Source: Methyloterricola oryzae
Lineage (GTDB): Bacteria > Pseudomonadota > Gammaproteobacteria > Methylococcales > Methylococcaceae
Assembly: GCF_000934725.1 (NCBI RefSeq)
Contig: NZ_JYNS01000006.1
Location: 176,954-240,953, forward strand
Reading direction: 5' to 3'
Length of the DNA stretch: 64,000 bases
Below the pieces are notes generated by a model. It was not told the DNA's origin and ran no database searches. It saw only the letters and a program-made list of their open reading frames with translations. A program made the translations under genes and the position numbers. Below are positions 9,294 to 19,118 of this stretch, piece by piece; within the stretch, counting starts at the first letter, position 1, and every line of letters begins with the position of its first letter.

Positions 9294-9848
9294 ATGAGCA
9301 TCCCGTTGAAGCTTTTTAGCGTACTGCTGATCCTTTTCAGCCTCGGCGGCTGCCAGAGCACCGGCGGCGGCGCCCTGCAAGCCGAGGACATCGACGCCAA
9401 CGTGGACGCCGCCCTCAAGCGGCTCTACGCCAGCACACCATCGGCGCGCTCGCTTTCCAGGCAAGCCAAGGGAATCTTGGTCTTCCCCGGTGTCGTCAAG
9501 GCCGGCTTCATTGGCGGAGTGCAATATGGCAAGGGCGCCTTGCGCGAGCGCGGGCGAACCGTAGGCTATTACAATATGGTGGCAGGCTCCTACGGTCTGC
9601 AGGCGGGGGCGCAGACCTTCGACTACGCCATGTTCTTCATGACCCGTGACGCGCTGGATTACCTGAAGCGCAGCGAGGGCTGGGAGATCGGGGTGGGTCC
9701 CAGCATCGTGATCGTGGATGAAGGCGTGGCCAAGTCGCTGACCACCACCACGGCCAAAGACGACGTTTATGCCTTCATCTTTGGACAGCGTGGCCTCATG
9801 GCCGGGCTGGGACTGCAAGGTTCCAAGATCACCCGCATCCATCCTTGA
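9294..9848 (+). CDS. SYLF (Ysc84-like) domain lipoprotein
   Basis: This 184-residue protein has a lipoprotein signal peptide with lipobox LGGC (Cys20). It is followed by a SYLF/Ysc84 domain, recognised by KGILVFPGVVKAGFIGG, GYYNMVAGSYGLQAGAQ and VGPSIVIVDEG. In bacteria these are envelope lipoproteins of poorly known function; the fold binds lipids in eukaryotes. The true start is the ATG at 9294, after a CCGGAGTCAGG ribosome site; longer in-frame starts run back into the preceding gene. It lies 101 nt behind the c-di-GMP gene on the same strand, so co-transcription is possible but unproven. Confidence 0.88.
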   Translation: MSIPLKLFSVLLILFSLGGCQSTGGGALQAEDIDANVDAALKRLYASTPSARSLSRQAKGILVFPGVVKAGFIGGVQYGKGALRERGRTVGYYNMVAGSYGLQAGAQTFDYAMFFMTRDALDYLKRSEGWEIGVGPSIVIVDEGVAKSLTTTTAKDDVYAFIFGQRGLMAGLGLQGSKITRIHP

Positions 9849-9902
9849 AATCGGCGCAGCGGCCCGGCGCTTATCTGTCCGGTGCGGGCGGGGGAAGCCC
9901 CG

Positions 9903-11306
9903 TCAGCGTTTCTTCACATGCTTTATCAGGCGCCGGCGCTTTTGCACCTGGCGCTGGGTAAGCACGTTCTTCTTGTCCTTGTAAGGGTTGGCGCTGCCCT
10001 TGAATTCCAGCTTGATGGGCGTGCCCTCCAGCCGCAGGGCGGCGCGGAACACGTTGACCAGATAGCGCTTGTAGGCGCCGGGCAGCTCGTCGGTCTGATT
10101 GCCATGAATGACGATGACCGGCGGGTTGTGGCCGCCCTGGTGGGCGTACTTGAGCTTGATGCGCCGGCCGCGCACCAAGGGTGGCTGATGGGTAGCCTGG
10201 GCCTGCTGCAGAATCTCGGTGAGACGGGAGGCGGACAGGTTCTGTCCCGCACTTTGATGGATGCGATCCACTTGTTCCAGCAGCTTGCCGACGCCGGTGC
10301 CGTGCAGCGCCGACACAAAATGCTTCTCGGCAAAATCCAGGAAGGTCAGCTTGAGATCGATCTGGCGCTTCACCTGCTCGCGCTGGTCGTGGCTGAGACC
10401 GTCCCATTTGTTCAGCCCGATGATGAGGCCGCGCCCGGCTTCCAGCACCAGCCCCAAGAGATTGGCGTCCTGATCGGTGACACCCTCGCTGGCGTCGATC
10501 AGATAGATCACGACATGGGCCTTGTCGATGGCCTGCAGCGACTTGATCACGCTGAACTTCTCGATGCCTTCGCCCACCCGCGAACGGCGGCGGATTCCCG
10601 CCGTGTCGATCAGGGTATAACTCCGTCCATTGCGCTCGAAGGGGATGAAAATGCTGTCGCGGGTGGTGCCAGGCTGGTCGTACACCACCACACGCTCCTC
10701 ACCCAGGAGGCGATTAACCAGGGTGGACTTGCCGACGTTGGGACGTCCAACCACGGCGATGCGCGCACCGCCCGCAGCGGATTCCGCTGGTTCCTCCGCT
10801 TCGACCTGAGGCAGCAACGCATCCACCCGTACCAGCAGTTCCGGAATACCGGTGCCATGGGCGGCGGCGATGGCACAAGGCTCGCCCTTGAGGCCGACGC
10901 CGTGGAATTCCGCCACCGCGAGTGGGATGTCCAGGCCCTCGGTCTTATTGGCCACCAGCAGGATGGGTTTGGTGAACTTGCGCAGGGTCTGCGCGATGGC
11001 TTCGTCGGCCGGCGAGAGACCGCTGCGGGCATCCACCAGGAACAGCACCAGGTCGGCTTCCTCCAAGGCACTGTGCACCTGGCGCATGGCCCGATCCTCG
11101 ATGCCTTCCGCCTGTTCGATGATGCCGCCGGTGTCCACCACGATGAAGGGGCGATCTCCGCGCTCCACACGCCCGTACTGGCGATCTCGCGTCAATCCCG
11201 GAAAATCCGCCACCAGGGCGTCACGGGTCTTGGTCAGGCAGTTGAAGAGAGTCGACTTGCCCACATTGGGCCGGCCCACCAGAGCCACCACAGGCAGCAT
11301 GCTCAT
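9903..11306 (-). CDS. der: Ribosome biogenesis GTPase Der (EngA)
   Basis: An essential double GTPase that acts in 50S ribosomal subunit assembly. It has 467 residues with two tandem G domains. The first P-loop is GRPNVGKST (from residue 11), with DTGGI and NKTEG; the second P-loop, again GRPNVGKST, is near residue 186, with DTAGI and NKWD. A C-terminal KH-like domain follows, including the KLKYAHQGG segment and a lysine/arginine-rich tail. Its ATG overlaps the bamB stop by four bases (ATGA), so translation is coupled. It is the last gene of the yfgM-bamB-der group. Confidence 0.97.
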   Translation of the reverse strand: MSMLPVVALVGRPNVGKSTLFNCLTKTRDALVADFPGLTRDRQYGRVERGDRPFIVVDTGGIIEQAEGIEDRAMRQVHSALEEADLVLFLVDARSGLSPADEAIAQTLRKFTKPILLVANKTEGLDIPLAVAEFHGVGLKGEPCAIAAAHGTGIPELLVRVDALLPQVEAEEPAESAAGGARIAVVGRPNVGKSTLVNRLLGEERVVVYDQPGTTRDSIFIPFERNGRSYTLIDTAGIRRRSRVGEGIEKFSVIKSLQAIDKAHVVIYLIDASEGVTDQDANLLGLVLEAGRGLIIGLNKWDGLSHDQREQVKRQIDLKLTFLDFAEKHFVSALHGTGVGKLLEQVDRIHQSAGQNLSASRLTEILQQAQATHQPPLVRGRRIKLKYAHQGGHNPPVIVIHGNQTDELPGAYKRYLVNVFRAALRLEGTPIKLEFKGSANPYKDKKNVLTQRQVQKRRRLIKHVKKR

Positions 11307-12490
11307 TCCACCGTCACCGCGGCCAGCTTGCCGCCACTGGTGTAGACATAGAGCACGTCGTCGTAGACGGTGGGCGACTCCTCGATGGAGGTGTCGTCGA
11401 GTTCCAGCCGCCCCACCAGGCTGCCATCATCCTGGGACAGGGCATGCAGGTAGCCCTCGAAATCGCCGACCACCAGAGAGGTCTTGATCAGGGCCGGCGC
11501 GGTCAGGCGGCGCTGATGCAAGGCATCCTGCTTCCAGAGGTCGCCGCCGTCACGCATGTCCATCTGCCACACGTCGCTGTTTCCGTCTGTCAGGAACAGG
11601 GTCCGGCCGCTGGCGGCCAGGCCCGAGTAACTGGACACCTTGTCCTGTCGCCAAAGCACCTCGCCGTCCTTCATGTTCACCGCCGCCAGGCCGCCCTGGT
11701 AGCCCGACACATAAATGGTGCCGCCCTTGACCACCGGCACCGAGTCCACGTCCACCAGGCGCTCAATCTCGGAGCGGCCATGGGGCAGGGCAACCGTGGC
11801 TTCCCACTCCAGCTTGCCGTCCTCCAGGCGCAGGGCGATCAACTTGCCGCTGGCGTAGCCGTCCAGCACCAGTCCTTCGGCGATGATGGGCGCGCCGTGG
11901 CTGCGCACCAGCAGGGCGGGCGCGCTGCGCTCGTAGCTCCACAGGGTGCGGCCGTCCTTCTGGTCCAGCGCCGTGATGCGCCCGTCGCTGCTGCGGACGA
12001 CGACCACTCCGTCACCAATGCGCGGCAAAGCCAGGATTTCGCTGGATACGGTGGATTTCCACAGCAAGGCGCCGTCGGCGGTGTTGTAGGCCGCCACCTC
12101 GGCGTTGCTGGTACCCAGGACCAGTGTCTCCTTGTCCACCACGGGACCGGCCGAGAACATCATTTCCGTCTCGACCGACCACAGTTTCTCGCCGGTCAGG
12201 CGCTTATGCGCCTGCAGTACGCCTTCGCGGTCCGCGGCGTAAACCCGCTCTTCGTCCACCGCCGCGACCAGGCTGAGGTATTGATCCTCGTAGCCATCCC
12301 CCACGGTCGCGCTCCACAGTTCGTTGAGCTTCAGCGTCGGCTCGAAGTTCTCATCGAGTTCCTTGGGCGGCTCGGCATTGTCCTTGCCGCCGAAGTACTC
12401 GCCCAGGCCGTCGTAAGCGTCCTTCAGGGTATCCAGTCCCGCGCAGCCGCCCAGAAGGAGCGCAGCCAGGAGCAGCGGCAGGAGACGCAT
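11303..12490 (-). CDS. bamB: Outer-membrane assembly lipoprotein BamB
   Basis: The BamB subunit of the BAM complex helps insert beta-barrel proteins in the outer membrane. The 395-residue precursor has a lipoprotein signal with LLGGC (Cys16) and then an eight-bladed PQQ-type propeller, seen as repeated units such as [21 protein letters not shown] and GEVLWRQ. Its start overlaps the yfgM stop by one base (TGATG), and its stop overlaps the der start (ATGA). Family, length and gene order all agree. Confidence 0.95.
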   Translation of the reverse strand: MRLLPLLLAALLLGGCAGLDTLKDAYDGLGEYFGGKDNAEPPKELDENFEPTLKLNELWSATVGDGYEDQYLSLVAAVDEERVYAADREGVLQAHKRLTGEKLWSVETEMMFSAGPVVDKETLVLGTSNAEVAAYNTADGALLWKSTVSSEILALPRIGDGVVVVRSSDGRITALDQKDGRTLWSYERSAPALLVRSHGAPIIAEGLVLDGYASGKLIALRLEDGKLEWEATVALPHGRSEIERLVDVDSVPVVKGGTIYVSGYQGGLAAVNMKDGEVLWRQDKVSSYSGLAASGRTLFLTDGNSDVWQMDMRDGGDLWKQDALHQRRLTAPALIKTSLVVGDFEGYLHALSQDDGSLVGRLELDDTSIEESPTVYDDVLYVYTSGGKLAAVTVE

Positions 12491-13137
12491 CAGGATGCAG
12501 GCTGGGCCGGCGGCGCGGCCAGATCGTTGATCTTGACTTCCAGCATGGGTGAGGACTCACCCAATTGGCGCGCCTTTTCGTAAGCTAAGCGCGCATCGTC
12601 CGGCCGGTGCAGATCGGCGTAGAGATCGCCCTTCAGTTCCTCATAGAGACTTTCGAATTCACCCATCTTGTCGCGGCTCAAAGGCGCGATCAGTTGCAGA
12701 GCGCCCTCGCTCTCCCCCATGGCGCGCATTACACGCACCAGGCGCACCCGCGCCAGGTGTTTCAGGCTGTCATCCTTTACCGAGGCCGACAAATCCTGCA
12801 AAGCTTTCTTGGCGCCCGCCAGATCGCCGCCCTGAACCTTGAGCCTGGCCAGGAACAAGGTGCCATAGGTGGCATAGGGAGTGCCCTGGAATTGCTCGAT
12901 GAGGCGCTCGCTGAGCTTGGTGGCCGGTTCCGTCTGTTTGGCCTCCACGGCCTTCAGCAACTGCTGATACAGGCTGGAAGCTTCCTCGGCCTTGACCCGC
13001 TGGCTGCCCTTCCAGGCATTCCAGCCAGCGATGATGGCCAGCCCGAGGGCGACGCCGACCATCACGGCCTTGGCATTCTCCTTCCACCACTTTTTCAGCG
13101 CCTCGACGCGCTCTTCCTCGGACAGGTAGATTTCCAT
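12490..13137 (-). CDS. yfgM: YfgM-family tetratricopeptide inner-membrane protein
   Basis: A 215-residue single-pass protein: an acidic cytoplasmic N-terminus (IYLSEEERVEALKKWWKEN), one transmembrane helix (about 24-42), then a periplasmic TPR-like domain. E. coli YfgM associates with the SecYEG translocon and the PpiD chaperone network. It lies between hisS (16 nt upstream) and bamB, as in other gammaproteobacteria, where it is co-transcribed with bamB. Confidence 0.92.
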   Translation of the reverse strand: MEIYLSEEERVEALKKWWKENAKAVMVGVALGLAIIAGWNAWKGSQRVKAEEASSLYQQLLKAVEAKQTEPATKLSERLIEQFQGTPYATYGTLFLARLKVQGGDLAGAKKALQDLSASVKDDSLKHLARVRLVRVMRAMGESEGALQLIAPLSRDKMGEFESLYEELKGDLYADLHRPDDARLAYEKARQLGESSPMLEVKINDLAAPPAQPAS

Positions 13138-13153
13138 GATTACTTACTCTCGA

Positions 13154-14428
13154 TCAGATCAGGTTGGTCAGATGGGCGATCAGTTCCGACTGGCGGAGGG
13201 TGAGCTGGACAGCGTCCTCCCGCAGCGGCTTGACGCCGATGAGCTGGTCGCGGGCCTCGTCACCCCCCAGGATCAGCGCCACACGGGCACCGCTGCGGTC
13301 GGCCCGCTTGAACTGGGCCTTGAAGTTGCCGCCGCCGCAGTTCACCTGCAGGCGCAGGCCCGGCAGGGCGTCGCGCAGCCGCTCGGCCAGCTTCAGGCCC
13401 TCGCGCTCGGCCTCCTCACCCACGCGGATTAGGAAGGCATGGGGCAAGCCCAAGTCCGCGATGCGATGGTCATCGTCCTCGATGAGGTCGATGAGGCGTT
13501 CCATGCCCAAAGCGAAACCGATGGCATGCGAGGCCTTGCCGCCCAACTGGGCGATCAGTCCGTCGTAACGCCCGCCAGCGCACACCGTGCCCTGGGCGCC
13601 GAGCCGGGTGGTAACCCACTCGAACACCGTCCGCGAATAATAGTCCAGGCCGCGCACCAGGCGCGGGTTGATCGTGTAGGGAACACCGCCGTCGTCCAAC
13701 TGGCGCAGCAAGCCTTCGAAGTGCTCCCGCGACTCGGGACCGAGGAATTCCGCCAGGGTCGGCGCCTGTGCAACCACCTCGGTCATATCCGGATTCTTGG
13801 TGTCGAGAATACGCAGCGGATTGGTTTCCAGCCGGCGCCGGCTGTCCTCGTCCAGGGAGTCGAGATGCTGGTGAAAGTACGCCACCAGATGCTCGCGATA
13901 GACCAGCCGTTCCTCGGTGGTGCCTAGGGAATTGATCTGGAGTTCCAGGGTGTGGTCTATGCCCAGGTCTTTCCATAGCCTGCGCGTCAGCAGGATGATT
14001 TCCGCGTCGATATCCGGTCCTTCCATGCCGTAGGCTTCCACGCCCAACTGGTGGAACTGGCGGTAGCGGCCCTTCTGGGGACGCTCGTGGCGGAACATGG
14101 GCCCCTGGTACCACAGGCGGTGGGTCGGGTAGTGCAGCAGCCCCTGCTCCAGGCAGGCGCGCAGGCAGCCGGCCGTGCCTTCAGGCCGCAAGGTCAGGGA
14201 GTCGCCGTTGCGGTCGAGGAAGGTGTACATCTCCTTTTCGACGATGTCGGTCACCTCTCCGATGGAGCGCTTGAACAGCTCGGTCTTCTCCACGATGGGC
14301 AGGCGAATCTCCTGATACCCGTAGGCCGGCAATACACGCCGGAACACCGACTCCACGTACTGCCATTTGGAAGTGTGCTCCGGCAGGATGTCATGCATGC
14401 CCCGGATGGCTTGAATCTTGTCCGTCAT
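13154..14428 (-). CDS. hisS: Histidine-tRNA ligase
   Basis: A class II aminoacyl-tRNA synthetase that charges tRNA-His. It has 424 residues, the family length. It starts [13 protein letters not shown], has the motif 2 region [17 protein letters not shown], the histidine-specific [13 protein letters not shown] and GGRYDGL segments, motif 3 (GFALGMERL), and a C-terminal anticodon-binding domain. It sits 27 nt after pilW and 16 nt before yfgM. In many relatives rodZ and ispG lie between pilW and hisS; they are not here. Confidence 0.97.
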   Translation of the reverse strand: MTDKIQAIRGMHDILPEHTSKWQYVESVFRRVLPAYGYQEIRLPIVEKTELFKRSIGEVTDIVEKEMYTFLDRNGDSLTLRPEGTAGCLRACLEQGLLHYPTHRLWYQGPMFRHERPQKGRYRQFHQLGVEAYGMEGPDIDAEIILLTRRLWKDLGIDHTLELQINSLGTTEERLVYREHLVAYFHQHLDSLDEDSRRRLETNPLRILDTKNPDMTEVVAQAPTLAEFLGPESREHFEGLLRQLDDGGVPYTINPRLVRGLDYYSRTVFEWVTTRLGAQGTVCAGGRYDGLIAQLGGKASHAIGFALGMERLIDLIEDDDHRIADLGLPHAFLIRVGEEAEREGLKLAERLRDALPGLRLQVNCGGGNFKAQFKRADRSGARVALILGGDEARDQLIGVKPLREDAVQLTLRQSELIAHLTNLI

Positions 14429-14455
14429 GTTGGCGTGTGCGGGATCTTTTCGCGC

Positions 14456-15205
14456 TTATTGCACTGACAGCCGGCGCGCCTGCGCGGTTTCGCGGCTGTC
14501 GGGAAAGCGGCTGCGCAAACTGTTGATGTAGTCGGTGGCGGCCTCGGTATTGCCCAGGGCGAATTCAGTCTGCGCGCCGATCCAGAGGGCGTCGGCGCCC
14601 ATGGCACCGGCCGCCTCGTAGCGTTGCAGGAAGGCCCGGGCCGACAGGTACTGCCCCGCATCCAGGCTTACCCGCGCCATTTCCAGCAAGGCTGGGGCGA
14701 AAGTGGGATTGGTCTCCAGCGCCTTGCGCAGAAACTCTTCGCCTTCCGGCCGGTGTCCCTGGGAGCGCGCGCAGAGCCCGGCATTGGTCAGCACGATCCA
14801 GGGCTGTCCGTAGAGCCTTGAATCGATGATCTTGGAAAAACACCCCATCGCCTTCTCGTACTGCCCCTTTCCGCAGAGAAAGCGGCCATAGTTGTTCAGG
14901 GTGTTGGCGTTGCCGCTGTCCAGGGACAGGGCCTGCTGGTATTGCTGCTCGGCTTCGGCGGACCGGTTGAGGCGCTCGAAGAGTACGCCCAGCGCGTTAT
15001 GCGCCTCGGGGTTCTTGGGGTCCAGCTCGACGGCATGCTGCAGATCCTGCAAGGCAAACTCGAACTGTCCGGCTTCCATGTACTGGACCCCCTTCCGCAC
15101 ATAGATGTCGGCGGCATTGGGGGTATTGGCATCCTGCTTGGGTGCCGACGAACACGCCGCCAGTGCCAGCAGCACCGCTCCCGGCCAGAACCCGCGGTGC
15201 ATCAT
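14456..15205 (-). CDS. pilW: Type IV pilus biogenesis/stability lipoprotein PilW (PilF)
   Basis: This 249-residue lipoprotein (lipobox LAAC, Cys18) is built of TPR repeats, seen in [56 protein letters not shown] and later units. PilW/PilF is the outer-membrane pilotin needed for multimerising the PilQ secretin. I start it at 15205, where ATG overlaps the rlmN stop (ATGA). A longer open frame extends upstream but lies inside rlmN. The position between rlmN and hisS is the conserved one. Confidence 0.92.
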   Translation of the reverse strand: MMHRGFWPGAVLLALAACSSAPKQDANTPNAADIYVRKGVQYMEAGQFEFALQDLQHAVELDPKNPEAHNALGVLFERLNRSAEAEQQYQQALSLDSGNANTLNNYGRFLCGKGQYEKAMGCFSKIIDSRLYGQPWIVLTNAGLCARSQGHRPEGEEFLRKALETNPTFAPALLEMARVSLDAGQYLSARAFLQRYEAAGAMGADALWIGAQTEFALGNTEAATDYINSLRSRFPDSRETAQARRLSVQ

Positions 15206-16290
15206 GCCGATTGCGCCTGGAGCCGGATGTGCCGCCGACTGCGGTCGTTGACCCGGCCTACCAACTGCCCGCAGGCGGCGTCGATATCCTCCCCGCGGGT
15301 CTTGCGGGTAGTGGTGATCAGCCCTGCCGCCTGCAAGATCTCGCTGAAACGGGTGATCGTTTCCCGGCTGGAGCAGCGGTAACGCGAATTGGGAAACGGG
15401 TTGAACGGAATCAGGTTGACTTTGGACGGCACCGTACTCAGCAGCTTGACCAGGGCACGCGCATGGGCGGGGGTATCGTTCACACCGTCCAGCATCACGT
15501 ATTCCATGGTGACCTTGCGGCGGTTGTCCGACCCCACGTAGCGCTTGCAGGCCGCCAGCAGTTCCTTGATAGGATATTTCTTGTTGATCGGCACCAGCTC
15601 GTCGCGCAAGGCGTCGTCCGGCGCATGCAGGGAGACCGCCAGGCTGACGTCGGTGACCTCGCCCAGCCGGTCCAGCGCCGGCACCACTCCGGAAGTGCTC
15701 AGGGTCACGCGGCGCTTGGACAGGCAATAGGCGAAATCGTCCATCATCAATTCCATGGCGCTGACCACATTATTGAAATTCAGCAGGGGTTCGCCCATGC
15801 CCATCATCACCACATTGGTGATGCGGGCGGCATCGCCCAGCTCGCGCACCGCCACCCAGAGCTGGCCGATGATCTCGGCCACGCCCAGGTTGCGGTTGAA
15901 GCCCTGCTGCGCGGTGGAGCAAAAGCTGCACTCCAGGGCGCAGCCGACCTGCGACGACACGCACAGCGTTCCCCTTCCTTCCTCCGGGATGAACACGGTC
16001 TCGATGCGGTTCTGCTCGTCCACCTGCAGCAACCATTTGCGCGTGCCGTCGGCGGACCGCTGGTCGAGCACTATCTGCGGCGGACGGACCTCGCACAGTT
16101 CTTCCAGCCGCGCCCGCAGGGCCTTGCTCAGGTTGGTCATCTGGGCAAAGTCCGTGACTCCGCGTTGATGTATCCATTGCAGCAGTTGCACGGCCCTGAA
16201 CGGCTTTTCGCCGATGCTGCGGAAATAGTCTTCCATGGCCTTGCGGTCGAAGGCGAGCAGATTGATCTTGCCGTCGCTGGTTTCGGTCAT
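15202..16290 (-). CDS. rlmN: Dual-specificity 23S rRNA/tRNA adenine-C2 methyltransferase RlmN
   Basis: A radical SAM enzyme that methylates C2 of A2503 in 23S rRNA and A37 in some tRNAs. Its 362 residues include the [4Fe-4S] ligands C117-x3-C121-x2-C124 (CALECSFC). The [13 protein letters not shown] segment and a C-terminal [13 protein letters not shown] region complete the family signature. Its stop overlaps the pilW start, indicating coupling. It lies between ndk and pilW. Confidence 0.96.
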   Translation of the reverse strand: MTETSDGKINLLAFDRKAMEDYFRSIGEKPFRAVQLLQWIHQRGVTDFAQMTNLSKALRARLEELCEVRPPQIVLDQRSADGTRKWLLQVDEQNRIETVFIPEEGRGTLCVSSQVGCALECSFCSTAQQGFNRNLGVAEIIGQLWVAVRELGDAARITNVVMMGMGEPLLNFNNVVSAMELMMDDFAYCLSKRRVTLSTSGVVPALDRLGEVTDVSLAVSLHAPDDALRDELVPINKKYPIKELLAACKRYVGSDNRRKVTMEYVMLDGVNDTPAHARALVKLLSTVPSKVNLIPFNPFPNSRYRCSSRETITRFSEILQAAGLITTTRKTRGEDIDAACGQLVGRVNDRSRRHIRLQAQSA

Positions 16291-16335
16291 GGTTGCACTC
16301 TCAGGCTCAGCCAGCCGCTGGCTAGCGCGAAGGAC

Positions 16336-16767
16336 TCAACGGGTGCGCGGGCAAATCTCTTCGGCCTTGAAGAAAAATGCGATCTCCTGCGCTGCGGTTT
16401 CCGGCGCATCGGACCCGTGCACCGCGTTCTCGTCAATGCTCGCGGCGAAGTCGGCGCGGATGGTACCCGGCGCGGCCTGGGCCGGGTTGGTGGCGCCCAT
16501 CAGTTCGCGGTTCTTGGACACGGCGTCCTCACCCTCCAGCACTTGGATCATCACCGGGCCGCTGATCATGAAAGCCACCAGATCCTTAAAGAACGGGCGC
16601 TCCTTGTGCACCGCATAGAAACCTTCCGCCTGCTCGCGGCTCAGGTGGGCCATCTTGGCGGCGACGATCGTGAGGCCGGCCTTCTCAAAGCGGCTGTAGA
16701 TTTCGCCGATCACGTTCTTCGCGACTGCGTCCGGCTTAATGATGGAAATGGTGCGTTCAACCGCCAT
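16336..16767 (-). CDS. ndk: Nucleoside diphosphate kinase
   Basis: Transfers the gamma-phosphate between nucleoside di- and triphosphates through a phosphohistidine. It has 143 residues, the normal length, with the start [15 protein letters not shown] and the active-site NAVHGSD (catalytic His). I start it at 16767 because an ideal AAGGAGAT site lies just before that ATG; the open frame extends further upstream without family similarity. It lies 45 nt before rlmN. Confidence 0.97.
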   Translation of the reverse strand: MAVERTISIIKPDAVAKNVIGEIYSRFEKAGLTIVAAKMAHLSREQAEGFYAVHKERPFFKDLVAFMISGPVMIQVLEGEDAVSKNRELMGATNPAQAAPGTIRADFAASIDENAVHGSDAPETAAQEIAFFFKAEEICPRTR

Positions 16768-16856
16768 TGGATCTCCTTCAGATCTTGTCACTGGAATTTT
16801 GGGTTTTGGACACGCTCCGCCCCGGCCAATCAGGGCCAGGGTGGATAAGAGAGAGG

Positions 16857-16885
16857 ATTTTACTGGAATTTGGGCTCGTTGGTAA
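16857..16885 (-). promoter_or_regulatory. Candidate promoter for ndk-rlmN-pilW
   Basis: On the minus strand TTACCA and TAAAAT are 17 bp apart, in the 135-nt gap between iscA and ndk. The -35 box is only a moderate match. It would let the ndk group be expressed apart from the isc genes. Confidence 0.4.
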
Positions 16886-16902
16886 CGAAAACCCAAATAA
16901 AA

Positions 16903-17226
16903 TCAGACGGTGAAACTTTCGCCGCAGCCACACGTGCCTTTAGCTTTGGGATTGTTGAAGCGAAATGCCTCGCTGATCCCCTCGCGCACGTAGTCAATCT
17001 CCACCCCGTCGAGGAACTCCAGATCCGCCGCAGCGATCACGACCTTGACGCCATGCGCCTCAAAAACCTGGTCACCGTCGGCCAAGTCGTCCGCATAGTC
17101 CACCACGTAAGCGAAGCCCGAGCAGCCAGCCTTCTTCACGCCGAGGCGCAGGCCCACGCCCTTGCCACGCTTTTCCAGTTGACGGGCCACTTGCCGGGCC
17201 GCCTTCTCTGAGATGTTTACAGTCAT
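16903..17226 (-). CDS. iscA: Iron-sulfur cluster assembly protein IscA
   Basis: An A-type Fe-S carrier of 107 residues that helps mature [4Fe-4S] proteins. The three conserved cysteines are at exactly the E. coli IscA positions: Cys35 (GCSGFAY), Cys99 and Cys101 (GTCGCGESF). It follows iscS by 47 nt on the same strand. ErpA is a close paralogue; the isc context favours IscA. The scaffold gene iscU, usually between iscS and iscA, is missing. Confidence 0.92.
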   Translation of the reverse strand: MTVNISEKAARQVARQLEKRGKGVGLRLGVKKAGCSGFAYVVDYADDLADGDQVFEAHGVKVVIAAADLEFLDGVEIDYVREGISEAFRFNNPKAKGTCGCGESFTV

Positions 17227-17273
17227 AATCGCATCACGGTTCGAGTAGAAAGGTCACTGGCATCCGCACTGGA

Positions 17274-18416
17274 TTAGTGCGTCAGCGCCGCCTCGTGCGC
17301 CACACCGAACTGGCCTGCCGTATCCTTCAGGGCAGCGAGCAGCGCGTCGATGTCCGCGGCGGTGTTGTCCTTGCCCAAGCTGACCCGGATCGCGGTCTTG
17401 GCCACGCCCGGATCGATCCCCATGGCCAGCAGCACGGGACTCGGCTCGCCCGCGCCGCTGGCGCAGGCCGAACCGCTGGATACCGCGATGCCGCGGCGGT
17501 CCAAGGCCATGACCAGAGCCTCGCCCTCGATCCCGGCCAGGCCGAATTGCAGTGTGTTCGGCAGGCGATCCGCTTCGGCGGAGAACAGCCGCACGCCACC
17601 CATGTTGCGAAGCCCGCTCTCCAGGCGTTCCCGCAGACCGAGCAAATGGCTGGCACGCGCCTCCAACTCCAGCCGTGCCAGTTCCGCCGCCCGCCCGAAA
17701 CCGACAATGCCCGCCACATTTTCGGTGCCGCCACGCAGCTCGCGCTCCTGACCACCGCCATCCAGCAAGGGCGGCAGCGCAAGGGAGCGGTCGGCAACCA
17801 GGGCGCCAACTCCCTTGGGACCATAAATCTTGTGCGAGGAGAGCGTCAAAAAATGCGCCCCGCAGGCGGCAAAATCAACCTCGATCTTGCCGACGGCCTG
17901 CACGGCGTCGCAGTGCAGGATGACCCCCTGGCGTCGCAGGCGCTCGGCGATCGGCGCGATCGTCTGAACCACTCCGGTCTCGTTGTTGGCCAGCATCAGT
18001 GAGGCGAAGCGCAGGTCTTCTGCAAACTCGTGATCCCGCCAATCGAGCCGCCCTTGTCCGTCCACCGCGACCACATCCACCGCCCAACCGCGACGGCGTA
18101 AACGCTCAGCCGGCTCGCTCACCGCCGGGTGCTCGGTAGCGCCGATTGCCATGCGCCCCTTCGGGAGCACCTCGGCGAGGCCTTTGATCGCCGTGTTGTT
18201 GGACTCGGTACCGCCCGAAGTGAAAAACACGTCATCAGCCCGGGCGTTCACCAGCAACGCCACCTGCTCCCTCGCCTGCTCCACCGCGCTGCGACTGATC
18301 CGGCCGAGGCGGTGCAGGCTGGACGGATTGCCGAAAAAACGGCCCAGATAGGGGAGCATCGCCTCAAGCACACGCTCATCCATGGGCGTGGTGGCGTTGT
18401 GGTCGAGATAGATCAA
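17274..18416 (-). CDS. iscS: Cysteine desulfurase (IscS/NifS family)
   Basis: A PLP enzyme that takes sulfur from cysteine for Fe-S clusters and thiolated tRNA. It has 380 residues, starting from a TTG codon at 18416 after an AGGCGG site, directly into the conserved IYLDHNATTP. The PLP lysine is Lys196 (SSHKIYGPKG) and the catalytic cysteine is Cys318 in SSGSACASG. It is shorter than E. coli IscS (404 residues), ends without the longer IscU-binding tail typical of IscS, and looks somewhat NifS-like. It begins 8 nt after the iscR stop, so the two are co-transcribed. Confidence 0.93.
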   Translation of the reverse strand: MIYLDHNATTPMDERVLEAMLPYLGRFFGNPSSLHRLGRISRSAVEQAREQVALLVNARADDVFFTSGGTESNNTAIKGLAEVLPKGRMAIGATEHPAVSEPAERLRRRGWAVDVVAVDGQGRLDWRDHEFAEDLRFASLMLANNETGVVQTIAPIAERLRRQGVILHCDAVQAVGKIEVDFAACGAHFLTLSSHKIYGPKGVGALVADRSLALPPLLDGGGQERELRGGTENVAGIVGFGRAAELARLELEARASHLLGLRERLESGLRNMGGVRLFSAEADRLPNTLQFGLAGIEGEALVMALDRRGIAVSSGSACASGAGEPSPVLLAMGIDPGVAKTAIRVSLGKDNTAADIDALLAALKDTAGQFGVAHEAALTH

Positions 18417-18424
18417 GGCACCGC

Positions 18425-18913
18425 CTAGGACTGCAGCCGCGACTCCTGGCGCATCAGCACGTCCAACCCCAGGGCGGACTGCTTGTCCTGCCGCTCCGCC
18501 ACCTGGCGCACATTCTTGCGCTGCAGCAAGTCATCCAGACTGATGGTGGAAAGGTAAAGCCGGATCTGCTCGCTCAGACCCATCCAAAGGTCATGGGTCA
18601 GACAGGGCTGCGCGTTCTGGCAGTTGGACTTGCCGCCGCAACGGGTGGAATCGATGGTCTCGTCCACCGCGGAAATGATGTCGGCAATGTTGATCTGCGC
18701 CGAATCGCGGCTCAACTGGTACCCTCCGCCCGGTCCACGCACGCCTTCCACCATGCCTGCCCGCCGCAAACGGGCGAACAATTGCTCAAGGTAGGACAGG
18801 GAAATACTTTGCCGCTTCGCGATGTCGGTCAGAGTGACCGGCCTGGTTTCGCTGTGATAGGCCAGATCAAGCATGGCGGTTACGGCATATCGGCCTTTCG
18901 TCGTCAATCGCAC
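18425..18913 (-). CDS. iscR: Fe-S cluster-sensing transcription regulator IscR
   Basis: An Rrf2-family winged-helix regulator of 162 residues. Its cluster ligands Cys92, Cys98 and Cys104 (spacing x5, x5) and His107 match E. coli IscR exactly. The DNA-binding region includes ISLSYLEQLFARLRRAG and the GVRGPGGGYQL wing. With its [2Fe-2S] cluster IscR represses the isc operon. It is the first gene of iscR-iscS-iscA and has a good promoter 34 nt upstream. Confidence 0.96.
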   Translation of the reverse strand: MRLTTKGRYAVTAMLDLAYHSETRPVTLTDIAKRQSISLSYLEQLFARLRRAGMVEGVRGPGGGYQLSRDSAQINIADIISAVDETIDSTRCGGKSNCQNAQPCLTHDLWMGLSEQIRLYLSTISLDDLLQRKNVRQVAERQDKQSALGLDVLMRQESRLQS

Positions 18914-18947
18914 GAGTCGCTCTCCCGAAATATGGTGTTACAGGTGA

Positions 18948-18977
18948 ACTATACCTATCTCCCAGGATTTTAGTCAA
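18948..18977 (-). promoter_or_regulatory. iscR promoter with possible IscR half-site
   Basis: On the minus strand TTGACT (-35) and TATAGT (-10) are 18 bp apart, ending 34 nt before iscR. The AAATTGACTAAAAT segment covering the -35 box resembles the first half of a type 1 IscR site; the second half is poorly conserved. Autorepression is expected from the family but not shown here. Confidence 0.6.
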
Positions 18978-19118
18978 TTTTGGCCAGCAGCTTTATTTCC
19001 CTGCCGAAAATACAGTGACCTGTGCGGGACACCCGGCCGGCCGCGCACCCCGCCGCCCCGTCAACGTAGACGCCGGCTGAACTAGGCTTAGCGCGGTGAG
19101 GCGATCCAAGGGAGGGTC

